Shown in pieces: positions 35,915-45,887 of a DNA stretch of 64,000 nt (position 1 is its first letter; each line of letters starts with the position of its first letter). Under the pieces are notes generated by a model. It was given only the letters and a program-made list of their open reading frames with translations, was not told the DNA's origin and did no database searches. A program made the translations under genes and the position numbers. The stretch is from Massilia pinisoli (GTDB lineage: Bacteria; Pseudomonadota; Gammaproteobacteria; Burkholderiales; Burkholderiaceae_D): assembly GCF_024753285.1 (NCBI RefSeq), contig NZ_JANUGW010000024.1, forward strand, positions 1-64,000, given 5' to 3'.

Positions 35915-37747
35915 ATGCTCAGTCACCAGGAACTCGCAGAAGAAGCACGCATCACGGCGCCCGTCGCGCCGGCGATGGCCGACGCGTCGCCGGAAGACCG
36001 GTTCGACCGCTACACGCGCCTCGCCGCGGCCGCGTTCCGCGTGCCCATCGCGCTCCTCGTGCTCGGCGACCGCGAGCACCCCTCGTGCAAGTCGCAGGTG
36101 GGCCTCGACGCCTGCGGGATGCCGCATCCGCTCGCCTTGTATCCCCGCGCCCTCGACCACGGCGACATGCTGGTCGTCCCCGACATCGCGCTCGACGAGC
36201 GCTTCGCCGGCGACGCACGCATCCGTTTCTATGCGAGCCAGCCGCTGCGCAGCCCCGATGGCCAGCCTCTCGGTACCTTGTGCATCGCCGACACGGCGCC
36301 GCGCGCCTTCGGCGACGCCGACCGGCGCCTGCTGCTCGACCTCGCGCGCATGGCGCAGGAAGAGCTGCACCGCGACGCCGATGGCGCACACGACGCGGAC
36401 CAGCGCGCGCTGCACGACCGGAACGCCGCGCTCGAACTGGCGATGCGTTTGCGGGCGACGGCGGAACAGGTGGTGCGGCAGAAGCAGGAGTTGCTCGACG
36501 CCGTGCTGGAAACGGTGGACGTGGGCGTCGTCGCGTGCGACGCGGACGGCCACCTGACGTTGTTCAACCGCGCCGCGCGCGCCTTCCACGGTCTCGATGC
36601 GGATGCCGGCTTGCCGGCGGCCGACTGGCCCACCCGCTACGACCTGTACGGCGAGGACGGCATCACGCCGCTGACGCCGGACGAGGTCCCGCTCGTGCGT
36701 GCGCTGCGCGGCGAACGCGTGGTCGACGCCGGCATGACGATCCGCGCAGGGGGCGCCGCGCCGCGCCGCGTGCTGGCGAGCGGGCGGGCGCTGACGGGTC
36801 GCGGCGGCGAGCCGCTGGGTGCCGTCGTCGCGCTGAAGGACGTGACGGAACTGGACGCGTCGCGCGCCCGGCTGGCCGAGAGCGGCGAATGGCTGCGCAC
36901 GATTGCCGACAACGTGCCCGCGCTGATCGCCTACGTCGACACCGACCTGCGCTACCGCTTCGCCAACGAACGTTATCGCGAGTGGTTCGGCGTGAAGAGC
37001 CAGGACATGATCGGCAAGACGGTGCTGGAAGCGATGGGCGAGGCGTTCTTTGCGTCGCGCCGCGCCGCGCTGGCGCGCTGCCTGGACGGCCACGCGTCGC
37101 ACCTGGAGATCGAGGAAGTGCGGCGCGGCCGCACCCGCGTGGTCAGTTCGACCTATCTGCCGCATCTGCGCGACGGCGTCGTGCAGGGCATCTACGTGCT
37201 GTCGACGGACGCCACGTCGGCACGCGAGTACGAACGCCAATTGCACGCGCTCGCGCATTCCGACCACCTGACCGGGCTGCCCAACCGGCGCAGCTACGAG
37301 GAACGCCTCGCGCAGGCGATCGCGCGCACGCGCCGCACGGCCGCGCCGCTGGCGCTGGCCTACCTCGACGTCGACCACTTCAAGCAGATCAACGACAGTC
37401 TCGGCCACGCCGTCGGCGACGCCGTGCTGCGCGAGTTCGGCCGCCGCCTGGCCGGCGCCGTGCGCAGCTCCGACATCGTGGCGCGCCTGGCCGGCGACGA
37501 ATTCGTCGTCGTGCTGGAGCAGGTGGGTTCGCCATTAGAGTGCGAGCGGATCGCGGCCAAGCTGCAGGACGCGCTACGTCCGCCATTCGAGCTGGACGGC
37601 CGCGTCGTGCGGGTAGCGAGCAGCGTCGGCATCGCGTGGAGCGCGCATCCAGACCAGGCGGCGCTCGCGCAGGCGGCGGACGAGGCGCTGTACCGCTCGA
37701 AGAACGCGGGGCGCGACAGGGCGTCGGTGCTGGTCGCCGGCGCCTGA
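35915..37747 (+). CDS. GAF-PAS-PAS-GGDEF diguanylate cyclase
   Basis: A 610-residue cytoplasmic protein. Residues about 25-150 form a GAF domain (RFDRYTRLAAAAFRVPIALL, then FYASQPLRSPDGQPLGTLCI). A PAS follows at about 185-310 and another at about 320-440 (EWLRTIADNVPALIAYVDTD). The GGDEF domain has LTGLPNRRSYEERL, DVDHFKQINDSLGH and the active-site loop AGDEF (526-530), which supports cyclase activity. No inhibitory RxxD site is clear. The ATG at 35915 has AAGGA six bases upstream; an alternative ATG at 35909 sits directly on that site. It is convergent with kdpE. Confidence 0.88.
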   Translation: MLSHQELAEEARITAPVAPAMADASPEDRFDRYTRLAAAAFRVPIALLVLGDREHPSCKSQVGLDACGMPHPLALYPRALDHGDMLVVPDIALDERFAGDARIRFYASQPLRSPDGQPLGTLCIADTAPRAFGDADRRLLLDLARMAQEELHRDADGAHDADQRALHDRNAALELAMRLRATAEQVVRQKQELLDAVLETVDVGVVACDADGHLTLFNRAARAFHGLDADAGLPAADWPTRYDLYGEDGITPLTPDEVPLVRALRGERVVDAGMTIRAGGAAPRRVLASGRALTGRGGEPLGAVVALKDVTELDASRARLAESGEWLRTIADNVPALIAYVDTDLRYRFANERYREWFGVKSQDMIGKTVLEAMGEAFFASRRAALARCLDGHASHLEIEEVRRGRTRVVSSTYLPHLRDGVVQGIYVLSTDATSAREYERQLHALAHSDHLTGLPNRRSYEERLAQAIARTRRTAAPLALAYLDVDHFKQINDSLGHAVGDAVLREFGRRLAGAVRSSDIVARLAGDEFVVVLEQVGSPLECERIAAKLQDALRPPFELDGRVVRVASSVGIAWSAHPDQAALAQAADEALYRSKNAGRDRASVLVAGA

Positions 37748-37748
37748 A

Positions 37749-38444
37749 TCACGGCAGCTGGAAGCGGTAGCCCACGCCGGTTTCCGTGATCATGTACCGG
37801 GGCTGGGCCGGGTTGTCTTCCAACTTGTGCCGCAGGTGCCCCATGTAGATCCGCAGGTAATGCGCATGGTCGGCCAGGTTCGGGCCCCACACGGTGCGCA
37901 GCAGCTGGGGCGTCGTCATGACCTTGCCGGGATTGGCCACGAGCACCGCCAGCAGTCGGTGTTCCGTCGGCGTGAGCCGCACGATGACGCCCCCCTTGGT
38001 CACGCGCCGGTTCTGCACGTCGACCACGACGTCGCCGAACCGCACCCTGCCGTCGCCGCCCGTCGCCGGACCGCGCTGGCGCCGCTGCGACGCGCGCACG
38101 CGCGCCAGCAGCTCGCCGACGCCGAACGGCTTGGTCAGATAGTCGTCGGCGCCCTGGTCGAGCGCGCGGATCTTCTCTTCTTCGTTCACGCGGGCCGACA
38201 GCACGATGACGGGCACGGCGGACCACTTGCGCAGGTCGGCGATGAAGTCGACGCCGTCGCCGTCGGGCAGGCCGAGGTCGAGGATGACGATGTCCGGCTT
38301 GCGCGTGCCGGCTTCCGTCAGGCCGCGCCGGACGGTTTCCGCCTCGTGCACCTGCCATCCTTCCTGTTCCAGCGCGCCGCGCACGAAGCGGCGGATGTGG
38401 GGCTCGTCCTCCACGAGCAGGGCGATACCGGTGTAATCACTCAT
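37749..38444 (-). CDS. kdpE: KDP operon response regulator KdpE
   Basis: A 231-residue OmpR-class regulator. The receiver has phospho-acceptor Asp56 (IVILDLGLPDGDG), the VEDE acidic pocket and the KPF lysine loop. The winged HTH domain (about 130-228) ends PRYMITETGVGYRFQL, as in KdpE proteins. It activates kdp transcription when potassium is low, after phosphorylation by KdpD. Its start overlaps kdpD by 8 bp, so the two are coupled. Confidence 0.95.
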   Translation of the reverse strand: MSDYTGIALLVEDEPHIRRFVRGALEQEGWQVHEAETVRRGLTEAGTRKPDIVILDLGLPDGDGVDFIADLRKWSAVPVIVLSARVNEEEKIRALDQGADDYLTKPFGVGELLARVRASQRRQRGPATGGDGRVRFGDVVVDVQNRRVTKGGVIVRLTPTEHRLLAVLVANPGKVMTTPQLLRTVWGPNLADHAHYLRIYMGHLRHKLEDNPAQPRYMITETGVGYRFQLP

Positions 38445-41160
38445 CCTGTTCCTCGACTTCCAGATCCTCGTCCAGCGGGGGCAGCGCCGGCGGCGTCCCC
38501 AGCGGCAGCGTGAACACGAACGCGGCGCCGCCTTGGGGACGGTTCGCCCCATGGATCGAGCCGCCGTGCGCGCCCACGATCGCGCGGCAGATGGCCAGGC
38601 CCAGGCCGACGCCGGGCTTCGCGGATTCGCGCTCGCCGCGCATGAATTTATCGAACACCGCTTCTTCCTGGCCGGGCGGCAGTCCGGGGCCGTCGTCCGC
38701 AACGGCGACGCTCAGCCACTGCCCACGGCGCTCGGCCGAGACGGCGACCGTGCTGCCCGGCGGCGTGTACTTGCCCGCGTTCTCGAGCAGGTTGGCCAGC
38801 ACCCGCTCGATCAGTACGGCGTCGTACTGCACCAGCGGCAGGTCGGCCGGCACGTGCGTTTCGACCGCATGGCCCGCGAGCGCCGCGCGGCTGGCCGAGA
38901 GCGCGCTGCCGATGACCTCCTCAATGGGCTGCCACTGCAGCTTGAGCTTGACGTCGCCGCTTTCGATGCGGGCCATGTCGAGCAGGTTCGTCACCAGCAT
39001 GCTCATACGGACCATTTCGTCGCGCAGCGCGTCCGCCATCGTGCGCTGGGCCGGCGCCAGCGGCGGCGCGGAACGCGCCAGCGACTCGGCCTGCGCCATC
39101 AGCGACGTGAGCGGCGTGCGCAGATCGTGCGACAGCGCCGCCAGCAACGAGTTGCGAAGGCGCTCGGATTCGATTTTTACCAGCGCTTCCTGCGCTACCT
39201 CGATGTAGTGCACCCGCTCCAGCGCGATGGCGGCCAGCGTCGCGAAGGTGTCCAGCTGCTGGCGCTGTTCCGGCGCCAGCAACCAGTGCGGCGCCGTGGC
39301 ATCGATCGCGAGCACGCCACGGGTGCGCATCGGCGCGACCAGCGGCATGTAGAAGAGGGGACTGCCGGGCAGCGTGTCGGTGCCCATGCCGGCGCTGGCG
39401 CCGTGGTCGTACGCCCATTGGGCGATGCCGGTGTCGAAGGCGAAGGCCGGCGCATCGCCGCCATCGCCGGCGGCGCCCAGGCGTCCGTCGGCGTCCGGCA
39501 GCAGCAGGACAGTGCGCACGCCGAACGCATGCCCGATCGCGTCACGCGTGGCTTCCTGGATCTGCTCGGTCTGCAGCACGCCCGAGAGGGCGCGGGCGAA
39601 CTCGTACAGCGCGCGTGTGCGGCTCTCGCGCCGCGCGGCGACGTGCGCTTGGAACCGCAGGCCCGCGGTGAGATGTCCCGTGATCAGGCCGACCGCCAAC
39701 ATCACGCCGAACGTCACCAGGTACTGGAAATCGGAGATCGCGAACGTGAAGCGCGGCGGCACGAAGAAGAAGTCGAAGCAGGCCACGCTGACGCAGGTCG
39801 CGGTGACGGACGGCCCCCGGCCGAAACGCACGGCAACCAGAAGCACCACGAGCAGGAACAGCATGGCGATGTTGGCCAGGTCCAGCCAGGCGATGGTCGG
39901 TGCCGCGGCCAGCGCCATGCACAGGCTCGACAATACCGCCGCACCATGCGCGATGACGGTCGCGCGGGCGGCCGTGCGTTCCACGGTACGCGCCTCCCGG
40001 CCGCTGTCCTGCGCGGGGCCGGGCGGCACGGCCACTTCGAGCAGTTCGACATCCGGCGCACGCCGGGAGATGCGCCGGCCGCACGTCGCTTGCCACGGGA
40101 AGCGCTCGCGGCCGCGGCCGAGTGCGATGCGTGCCAGGTTGTGGCTGCGCGCGTACTCGACGACGGCCGCTTCCACGCTGTCGCCCGACAGGACGGCGGT
40201 CGCCGCACCGAGATCGCGTGCCAGCTTGAGCGTCCCCAGGATCCGCTCGCGTCGGCCGGCGTCGAGGCGCTGCAGCGCCGGCGTCTCCACGTACACGGCA
40301 TGCCAGTCGGCGCCGAGCTGCGCGGCCAGCCGGGCCGCGCTGCGCACCACGCCTTCCGCTCCAGGGCCCGGTCCGACGCAGGCCAGCAGCGCCGTCCCCG
40401 TGCGCCACACGGCGTCGATGGACTGTTCGACGCGGTAGGCGCGCACGTCGTCGCCGATGCGCTCCGCGGTGCGGCGCAGCGCGAGTTCGCGCAGCGCGAT
40501 GAGGTTCCCCTTGCGGAAGAAATTCCGGCCCGCCCGTTCGGCCTGGGCCGGCTGGTACACCTTGCCGAGTTTCAGGCGCGCGAGCAGCTCGTCGGCCGGC
40601 ACGTCCACCAGCACCACCTCGTCGGCCCCGTCGAACACGCAGTCCGGCACGGTCTCGGCGACACGCACGCCGGTGATGCCGCCGACCACGTCGTTCAGGC
40701 TTTCGAGGTGCTGCACGTTCACCGTCGTGAACACGTCGATGCCGGCGGCCAGCAGTTCGTCGACGTCCTGCCAGCGCTTGGGGTGGCGCGAGCCGGGCAC
40801 GTTCGAGTGGGCCAGCTCGTCGACGAGGATCAGTTGCGGGCGCCGTGCCAGCGCGGCGTCGATGTCGAACTCGGTCAGTGTCTTGCCGCGGTAGTCGATG
40901 TGCCGGCGCGGCAGCACGTCCAGGCCTTCCAGCAGCGTCTCGGTCTCGGCGCGCCCATGGGTCTCTGCAATGCCGACCAGCACGGTGCGCGTGGCCGCGA
41001 GCTGGCGCGCCGCGGACAGCATCGCATATGTCTTGCCCACGCCGGCCGAGGCCCCGAAATAGATGCGCAACCGGCCTCGCGCCGCGCGGCGTTCTTCGTC
41101 CTGCACCTGTGCCAGCAGCGCGTCGGGATCGCGCCGCGGCTCGTCGCCGGGAACGCTCAT
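38437..41160 (-). CDS. kdpD: Potassium sensor histidine kinase KdpD
   Basis: A 907-residue inner-membrane kinase. The N-terminal KdpD domain (about 25-235) has a Walker A-like GASAGVGKT (37-45) and the VDELAHSN motif. A universal-stress-like domain follows (about 250-375). Four membrane helices span about 400-500, followed by a GAF domain (about 520-645). The phosphorylated His is His678 in LSHDLRTPLTS, and the ATPase boxes NLLENAGKY, DDGPGLP and GLGLAICRAI complete the kinase. It senses potassium limitation. It lies 10 bp after kdpC. Confidence 0.95.
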   Translation of the reverse strand: MSVPGDEPRRDPDALLAQVQDEERRAARGRLRIYFGASAGVGKTYAMLSAARQLAATRTVLVGIAETHGRAETETLLEGLDVLPRRHIDYRGKTLTEFDIDAALARRPQLILVDELAHSNVPGSRHPKRWQDVDELLAAGIDVFTTVNVQHLESLNDVVGGITGVRVAETVPDCVFDGADEVVLVDVPADELLARLKLGKVYQPAQAERAGRNFFRKGNLIALRELALRRTAERIGDDVRAYRVEQSIDAVWRTGTALLACVGPGPGAEGVVRSAARLAAQLGADWHAVYVETPALQRLDAGRRERILGTLKLARDLGAATAVLSGDSVEAAVVEYARSHNLARIALGRGRERFPWQATCGRRISRRAPDVELLEVAVPPGPAQDSGREARTVERTAARATVIAHGAAVLSSLCMALAAAPTIAWLDLANIAMLFLLVVLLVAVRFGRGPSVTATCVSVACFDFFFVPPRFTFAISDFQYLVTFGVMLAVGLITGHLTAGLRFQAHVAARRESRTRALYEFARALSGVLQTEQIQEATRDAIGHAFGVRTVLLLPDADGRLGAAGDGGDAPAFAFDTGIAQWAYDHGASAGMGTDTLPGSPLFYMPLVAPMRTRGVLAIDATAPHWLLAPEQRQQLDTFATLAAIALERVHYIEVAQEALVKIESERLRNSLLAALSHDLRTPLTSLMAQAESLARSAPPLAPAQRTMADALRDEMVRMSMLVTNLLDMARIESGDVKLKLQWQPIEEVIGSALSASRAALAGHAVETHVPADLPLVQYDAVLIERVLANLLENAGKYTPPGSTVAVSAERRGQWLSVAVADDGPGLPPGQEEAVFDKFMRGERESAKPGVGLGLAICRAIVGAHGGSIHGANRPQGGAAFVFTLPLGTPPALPPLDEDLEVEEQDE

Positions 41161-41170
41161 GCGAAGGTCC

Positions 41171-41746
41171 TCATCGTGTCTTGCCGTCCAGCGCGAGGTT
41201 CAACGCGAGCACGTTCACACGGGCCTCGCCGAGGAATCCCAGGACGGGCTCGTGCCGGTAACGCGCGATGAGCGCGCGGACCTGCTCCACCGGCAGCTTG
41301 CGCGCCGCGGCGACGCGTGCCGCCTGGTACTCGGCCGCCGCCAGGCTGATTTCCGGGTCGACCCCGCTGGCGGAAGCGGTGACGAGGTCGACGGGGATGG
41401 GCGCCCGGTTGTCCGGGTCGGCCGCCTTCAGCGCCGCCACGCGCGCCTTGACGGCGTCGAGCAGGGCAGGGTTGGTCGGCCCCAGGTTGGAACCGCCGGA
41501 GCCGGCCGCATTGTCCGGCATCGGCGTCGTGGCCGACGGCCGGCCCCAGAAATAGCCCGGCCGCGAGAACGGCTGGCCGATCAGGCTCGAGCCGACGATC
41601 TTGCCGCCGGCGTCGACGAGGCTGCCGTCGGCCTGGCGGGCGAAGGCGACGCGGCCGATGGCGGTGACGGCGGCCGGGTACAGCACGCCGCAGAGCAGGG
41701 TCAGGGCGCCGAACACGGCGAGCAGAGGGCGAAAGAGGGAAGCCAT
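41171..41746 (-). CDS. kdpC: Potassium-transporting ATPase subunit KdpC
   Basis: A 191-residue subunit with one N-terminal membrane helix (about residues 10-32). Family blocks are LIGQPFSRPGYFWGRPSATT, GGSNLGPTNPALLDAVKARV, then LVTASASGVDPEISLAAAEY and LGFLGEARVNVLALNLAL. It stabilises the KdpFABC complex and supports ATP binding. It is placed between kdpB and kdpD with gaps of 13 and 10 bp. Confidence 0.95.
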   Translation of the reverse strand: MASLFRPLLAVFGALTLLCGVLYPAAVTAIGRVAFARQADGSLVDAGGKIVGSSLIGQPFSRPGYFWGRPSATTPMPDNAAGSGGSNLGPTNPALLDAVKARVAALKAADPDNRAPIPVDLVTASASGVDPEISLAAAEYQAARVAAARKLPVEQVRALIARYRHEPVLGFLGEARVNVLALNLALDGKTR

Positions 41747-41759
41747 GGAGTCTCCTTGT

Positions 41760-43880
41760 TCAGACGAGGCCGAGCGCCGCCAGCAGCAGGTCGATCAGCT
41801 TGATGCCGATGAACGGCAGAATGATACCGCCGATGCCGTAGACGAGCAGGTTGCGGCGCAGCAGGGCGGTGGCGCCGATCGCGCGGTAGCGCACGCCGCG
41901 CAGCGCGAGTGGAATCAGGAACACGATGATCAGCGCGTTGAAGATCAGTGCCGACATGATCGCCGACGACGGGCTGGCAAGGTGCATGACGTCGAGCGCC
42001 TTCAGTTGCGGATAGGTGCCGACGAAGGCGGCCGGGATGATCGCGAAGTACTTGGCCACGTCGTTGGCGATCGAGAACGTGGTCAGCGCGCCGCGCGTCA
42101 TCAGCATCTGCTTGCCGATCTCGACGATCTCCAGCAGCTTCGTGGGGTTCGAGTCGAGGTCCACCATATTGCCCGCCTCCTTCGCGGCCTGGGTGCCGGA
42201 ATTCATCGCCACCGCCACGTCGGCCTGCGCGAGCGCCGGCGCGTCGTTGGTGCCGTCGCCCGTCATCGCCACCATGCGGCCGTCCGACTGGTACTGCCGG
42301 ATCAGCTTCAGCTTGTCCTCCGGCGTGGCCTCCGCGAGGAAGTCGTCGACCCCGGCCTCGGCGGCGATCGCGGCGGCCGTCAGCTTGTTGTCGCCGGTGA
42401 TCATCACGGTCTTGATGCCCATGCGGCGCAGTTCGGCGAAGCGTTCCTTGATGCCGCCCTTGACGATGTCCTTCAGCTCGACGACGCCCATCACGCGCTC
42501 GCCGTCGGCCACGACGAGTGGCGTGCTGCCGCGCCGGGCGGCGTCTTCGACGGTGCGCGCGACCTCGGGCGGGAAGGGCATGCCGAGCGCCTCGACGTGG
42601 CGCCGCACGGCGTCGAACGCGCCCTTGCGGATGCGGCGCTCGCCGCAATCGACGCCGCTCATGCGGGTCTGCGCGGAAAACGGCACGAACACGGCGTGCA
42701 GGCTTTCCAGCTCGCGCTGGCGGATGTTGAAGCGCTGCTTGGCCAGCACCACGATGCTGCGGCCTTCCGGCGTCTCGTCGGCCAGCGACGCCAGTTGCGC
42801 CACGTCGGCCAGGTCGCGCTCCGTCACGCCCGGCGCGGGCAGGAAGGCGGCCGCCTGGCGGTTGCCGAGCGTGATGGTGCCGGTCTTGTCGAGCAGGAGG
42901 ACGTCGACGTCGCCCGCGGCTTCCACCGCGCGGCCGGACGTCGCGATGACGTTGGCGCGCATCATGCGGCTCATGCCCGCCACGCCGATGGCAGACAGCA
43001 GGCCGCCGATGGTGGTCGGGATCAGGCAGACGAGCAGCGCGATCAGCACGGTGATCGTGACGGGCGTGCCGGCCTTGGCCACCTCCACCGCGTACAGCGA
43101 GAACGGCAGCAGGGTCACCGTGACGACCAGGAACACGATGGTGAGCGCCACGAGCAGGATCGTCAGGGTGATCTCGTTCGGGGTCTTCTTGCGCTTCGCG
43201 CCTTCGACCATCGCGATCATGCGGTCGAGGAAGGTCTCGCCGGGGTTCGCCGTCACCCTCACGACCAGCCAGTCGGACAGCATGCGCGTGCCGCCGGTGA
43301 CGCTGGAAAAATCGCCACCGGATTCGCGGATCACCGGTGCCGATTCGCCCGTGATCGCGCTCTCGTCCACCGAGGCGACGCCTTCGACGACGTCGCCGTC
43401 GATGGGCACCACGTCGCCGGCCTCGATCAGGATGTGGTGGCCCTTGCGCAGGTCGGTGGCGGGGCAGGGCAACCACGTGGTGCCGTGCTTCGGCACGGCC
43501 AGCTTCTTCGCGGTCACGGCTTCCTTCAGGCCGCGCAGCGAGGCCGCCTGCGCCTTGCTGCGGCCTTCGGCCAGCGCTTCCGCGAAGTTCGCGAACAGCA
43601 CCGTGAACCACAGCCAGATTGCGCAGGCGAGGATGAAGCCGGTCGGTGCTTCGCCGTTCCCGAGCAGCGCCTGCACGTACAGCAGGGTCGTGACGATGCT
43701 GCCGACGTACACGACGAACATGACGGGGCTGCGCAGCTGCGTGCGCACGCCGAGCTTCCTGAAGGCGTCGACGATGGCGGGGCCGAACAGCGTCGTGTCG
43801 AACATCGACAGGCGCTGGCCCGACGCCGCATCGGCCGGCGCGGCCGCGGGTGCCGTCACCGGGGAATTCATTTGGTTCAT
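41760..43880 (-). CDS. kdpB: Potassium-transporting P-type ATPase subunit KdpB
   Basis: A 706-residue P-type ATPase. The phosphorylated aspartate is Asp331 in LLLDKTGTITLGN. The TGES actuator loop is at 178-181; its Ser corresponds to the site phosphorylated to inhibit E. coli KdpB at high potassium. The hinge motifs MITGDNKLTA and TGDGTNDAPAL are present. It drives potassium import through KdpA. The gap to kdpA is 12 bp. The N-terminal Ala/Pro-rich leader of about 20 residues is somewhat longer than in E. coli. Confidence 0.96.
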   Translation of the reverse strand: MNQMNSPVTAPAAAPADAASGQRLSMFDTTLFGPAIVDAFRKLGVRTQLRSPVMFVVYVGSIVTTLLYVQALLGNGEAPTGFILACAIWLWFTVLFANFAEALAEGRSKAQAASLRGLKEAVTAKKLAVPKHGTTWLPCPATDLRKGHHILIEAGDVVPIDGDVVEGVASVDESAITGESAPVIRESGGDFSSVTGGTRMLSDWLVVRVTANPGETFLDRMIAMVEGAKRKKTPNEITLTILLVALTIVFLVVTVTLLPFSLYAVEVAKAGTPVTITVLIALLVCLIPTTIGGLLSAIGVAGMSRMMRANVIATSGRAVEAAGDVDVLLLDKTGTITLGNRQAAAFLPAPGVTERDLADVAQLASLADETPEGRSIVVLAKQRFNIRQRELESLHAVFVPFSAQTRMSGVDCGERRIRKGAFDAVRRHVEALGMPFPPEVARTVEDAARRGSTPLVVADGERVMGVVELKDIVKGGIKERFAELRRMGIKTVMITGDNKLTAAAIAAEAGVDDFLAEATPEDKLKLIRQYQSDGRMVAMTGDGTNDAPALAQADVAVAMNSGTQAAKEAGNMVDLDSNPTKLLEIVEIGKQMLMTRGALTTFSIANDVAKYFAIIPAAFVGTYPQLKALDVMHLASPSSAIMSALIFNALIIVFLIPLALRGVRYRAIGATALLRRNLLVYGIGGIILPFIGIKLIDLLLAALGLV

Positions 43881-43892
43881 GGCGACTCCAGA

Positions 43893-45698
43893 TTATTTGG
43901 CAAACAGCTGCAGGTGTTCGACGACGGGGCCGAGCGCGAGCGCGGGCACGTAGTTCAGCACGCCGACCAGCACGACCACGCCGACCAGCAGGCCCACGAA
44001 CATCGGGCCATGCGTGGGCATGGTCCCGGCCGTCGTCTGCAGGCGCTGCTTGGCCGCGAGCGAACCGGCGATCGCCAGCACCGGAACGATGACGCCGAAG
44101 CGCCCGAACCAGATCGCGATCGCCAGCATCCAGTTGTAGAACGGCGTGTTGACGGACAGGCCGGCGAACGCGCTGCCGTTGTTGTTGGCGGCCGAGCTGA
44201 ACGCGTACAGGATTTCCGAGAAGCCGTGCGCGCCGGGGTTGGCGACGCCGGCCTGGCCGGCCGCCGTCAGCACCGCGATCGCAGTGCCGGCCAGCACCAG
44301 CACGGGCGTGACGAGGATGGCGACCGACGTCATCTTCATTTCGTAGGCCTGGATCTTCTTGCCCAGGTATTCCGGCGTGCGGCCGATCATCAGGCCGGCG
44401 ATGAACACGGCCATGATCGCGAAGATCAGCATGCCGTACAGGCCGGAGCCGACGCCGCCGAAGATCACTTCGCCGAACTGGATCAGCAGCAGGGGCACGG
44501 CGCCGCCCAGCGGCGTGAACGAATCGTGCATCGCGTTCACCGCGCCGCATGACGCGGCCGTCGTGACCGCGGCGAACAGCGCGGACGCGTCGATGCCGAA
44601 GCGGGTCTCCTTGCCTTCCATGTTGCCACCCGCCTGCAGGGGGCTCGCCTGCTGGTCGATGCCCAGCGCGGTGAGCGCCGGGTGGGCCTGGTGCTCGGCC
44701 GTCATCACGCATGCCGTCATTACGACGAACAGGAACGTCATGGCTGCCAGGATCGCCCAGCCCTGGCGGCGGTCTCCGACGAGGCGGCCGAACGCGAAGC
44801 ACAGCCCGGCGGGGATCAGGAAGATGGCCACCATCTGGAACAGGTTCGACAACGGCGTCGGATTTTCATAAGGATGGGCGGAGTTGGCGTTGAAGAAGCC
44901 GCCGCCGTTCGTGCCCAGCATCTTGATGGCTTCCTGCGACGCCACCGGGCCCATCGCGATCGTCTGCGTCGTTGTGGTCAGCGTCTCGGTGACGGGCTGG
45001 CCTTTCGCGTCCAGCACGGGCTGGCCGTCCGCGCCCGTCTGCGGCTGCGTGTACGTGAGCGGTTCGAGCAACTGGACTTCCCGGTAGCTCGAGAAGTTCT
45101 GGATCACGCCCTGGCCCATCAGGAACACGGCGAACACGAGCGACAACGGCAGCAGCACGTACAGCGTGGTGCGGGTGACGTCGACCCAGAAGTTGCCGAT
45201 GGCGCGCGCGGACTTCGACGAGAAGCCGCGGATCAGCGCGAACACGACGGCGACGCCGGTGGCGGCCGAGAAGAAGTTCTGGCACGTGAGGGCGAGCATC
45301 TGCGTGAGGTAGCTCATCGCCTGCTCGCCGCTGTAGCCCTGCCAGTTGGTATTGCTGACGAAGCTGACGGCGGTGTTGAACGCCGAATCGGGGCTGACGT
45401 TGGCGATGCCCTGCGGATTCAGCGGCAGCCATGCCTGCGTCCGCTGCAGCACGTAGACGACCAGCGTGCCGAGCGCATTGAATGCCAGCAGGGCCAGCGC
45501 ATAGGCTTTCCAGTCCATGCCCGCGCCCGCGTCGACGCCGGCCGCGCGGTAGAGAGAGGTTTCGAAGCGATGCAGCCAGCCGAAGCCGCGCACGCGGCCG
45601 CCTTCGGCCACGCGCGCGAGCAGGATCCCGAGCGGCCACGACGTGGCCAGCAGGATCGCGAAAAGCAGCGCCGGCAGCGCCAGCGAACGGATGTCCAT
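43893..45698 (-). CDS. kdpA: Potassium-transporting ATPase potassium-binding subunit KdpA
   Basis: A 601-residue channel-like subunit of the SKT family with about ten membrane helices and four pore loops, for example FNTAVSFVSNTNWQGYSGEQ and TNGGGFFNANSAHPYENPTP, whose Gly-rich filters bind potassium. The ATG at 45698 is used because GGAGGA lies six bases upstream; an in-frame GTG precedes it directly. The start shares one base with the kdpF stop (TGATG). A loop of about 30 residues (GADGQPVLDAKGQPVTETLT region) is an insertion seen in many proteobacterial KdpA. Confidence 0.96.
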   Translation of the reverse strand: MDIRSLALPALLFAILLATSWPLGILLARVAEGGRVRGFGWLHRFETSLYRAAGVDAGAGMDWKAYALALLAFNALGTLVVYVLQRTQAWLPLNPQGIANVSPDSAFNTAVSFVSNTNWQGYSGEQAMSYLTQMLALTCQNFFSAATGVAVVFALIRGFSSKSARAIGNFWVDVTRTTLYVLLPLSLVFAVFLMGQGVIQNFSSYREVQLLEPLTYTQPQTGADGQPVLDAKGQPVTETLTTTTQTIAMGPVASQEAIKMLGTNGGGFFNANSAHPYENPTPLSNLFQMVAIFLIPAGLCFAFGRLVGDRRQGWAILAAMTFLFVVMTACVMTAEHQAHPALTALGIDQQASPLQAGGNMEGKETRFGIDASALFAAVTTAASCGAVNAMHDSFTPLGGAVPLLLIQFGEVIFGGVGSGLYGMLIFAIMAVFIAGLMIGRTPEYLGKKIQAYEMKMTSVAILVTPVLVLAGTAIAVLTAAGQAGVANPGAHGFSEILYAFSSAANNNGSAFAGLSVNTPFYNWMLAIAIWFGRFGVIVPVLAIAGSLAAKQRLQTTAGTMPTHGPMFVGLLVGVVVLVGVLNYVPALALGPVVEHLQLFAK

Positions 45699-45787
45699 CA
45701 CAGGTCCTCCGCGCAGAACATGGCGTACAGCAGGTACGCGAGCAGGGCGCCGGATGCGCTGGCGCCGATCAGGTAGAACAGTGTCAT
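45698..45787 (-). CDS. kdpF: Potassium-transporting ATPase subunit KdpF
   Basis: A 29-residue single-helix peptide, reading MTLFYLIGASASGALLAYLL and ending YAMFCAEDL. Length, position directly before kdpA and the closing Y-A-x-F/L-x-A-E-x-L pattern are those of KdpF, which stabilises the KdpABC complex. Its ATG overlaps the stop of an upstream 30-codon ORF (ATGA) and its stop overlaps the kdpA start, giving a fully coupled chain. Confidence 0.9.
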   Translation of the reverse strand: MTLFYLIGASASGALLAYLLYAMFCAEDL

Positions 45788-45876
45788 TTGCGTTCTCCGA
45801 GTTTGGCGCAGCCGCTTGCCATGCCCCAGGTCAGGGCGGCGAACAGGACGATGGCGCCGATGAAGACGATATCCAT
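45784..45876 (-). CDS. 30-residue membrane peptide coupled to kdpF
   Basis: The peptide reads MDIVFIGAIVLFAALTWGMA followed by SGCAKLGERK. One membrane helix (about residues 3-20) is followed by a basic tail after a Cys. GAGGAAA sits nine bases before the ATG, and the stop overlaps the kdpF start by four bases (ATGA), so translation is very likely. It resembles KdpF in size but not in sequence. I infer an accessory single-helix subunit or regulator of the Kdp pump. It may belong to small peptides found upstream of kdpF in some beta-proteobacteria; I cannot name a family. Confidence 0.72.
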   Translation of the reverse strand: MDIVFIGAIVLFAALTWGMASGCAKLGERK

Positions 45877-45887
45877 GTGACTTTTCC

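Noticed and set aside
41601..44552. A 983-codon plus-strand frame opposite kdpB and kdpA
   Set aside because: Antisense of highly conserved kdp genes; His/Asp/Arg-rich with no folded-domain pattern.
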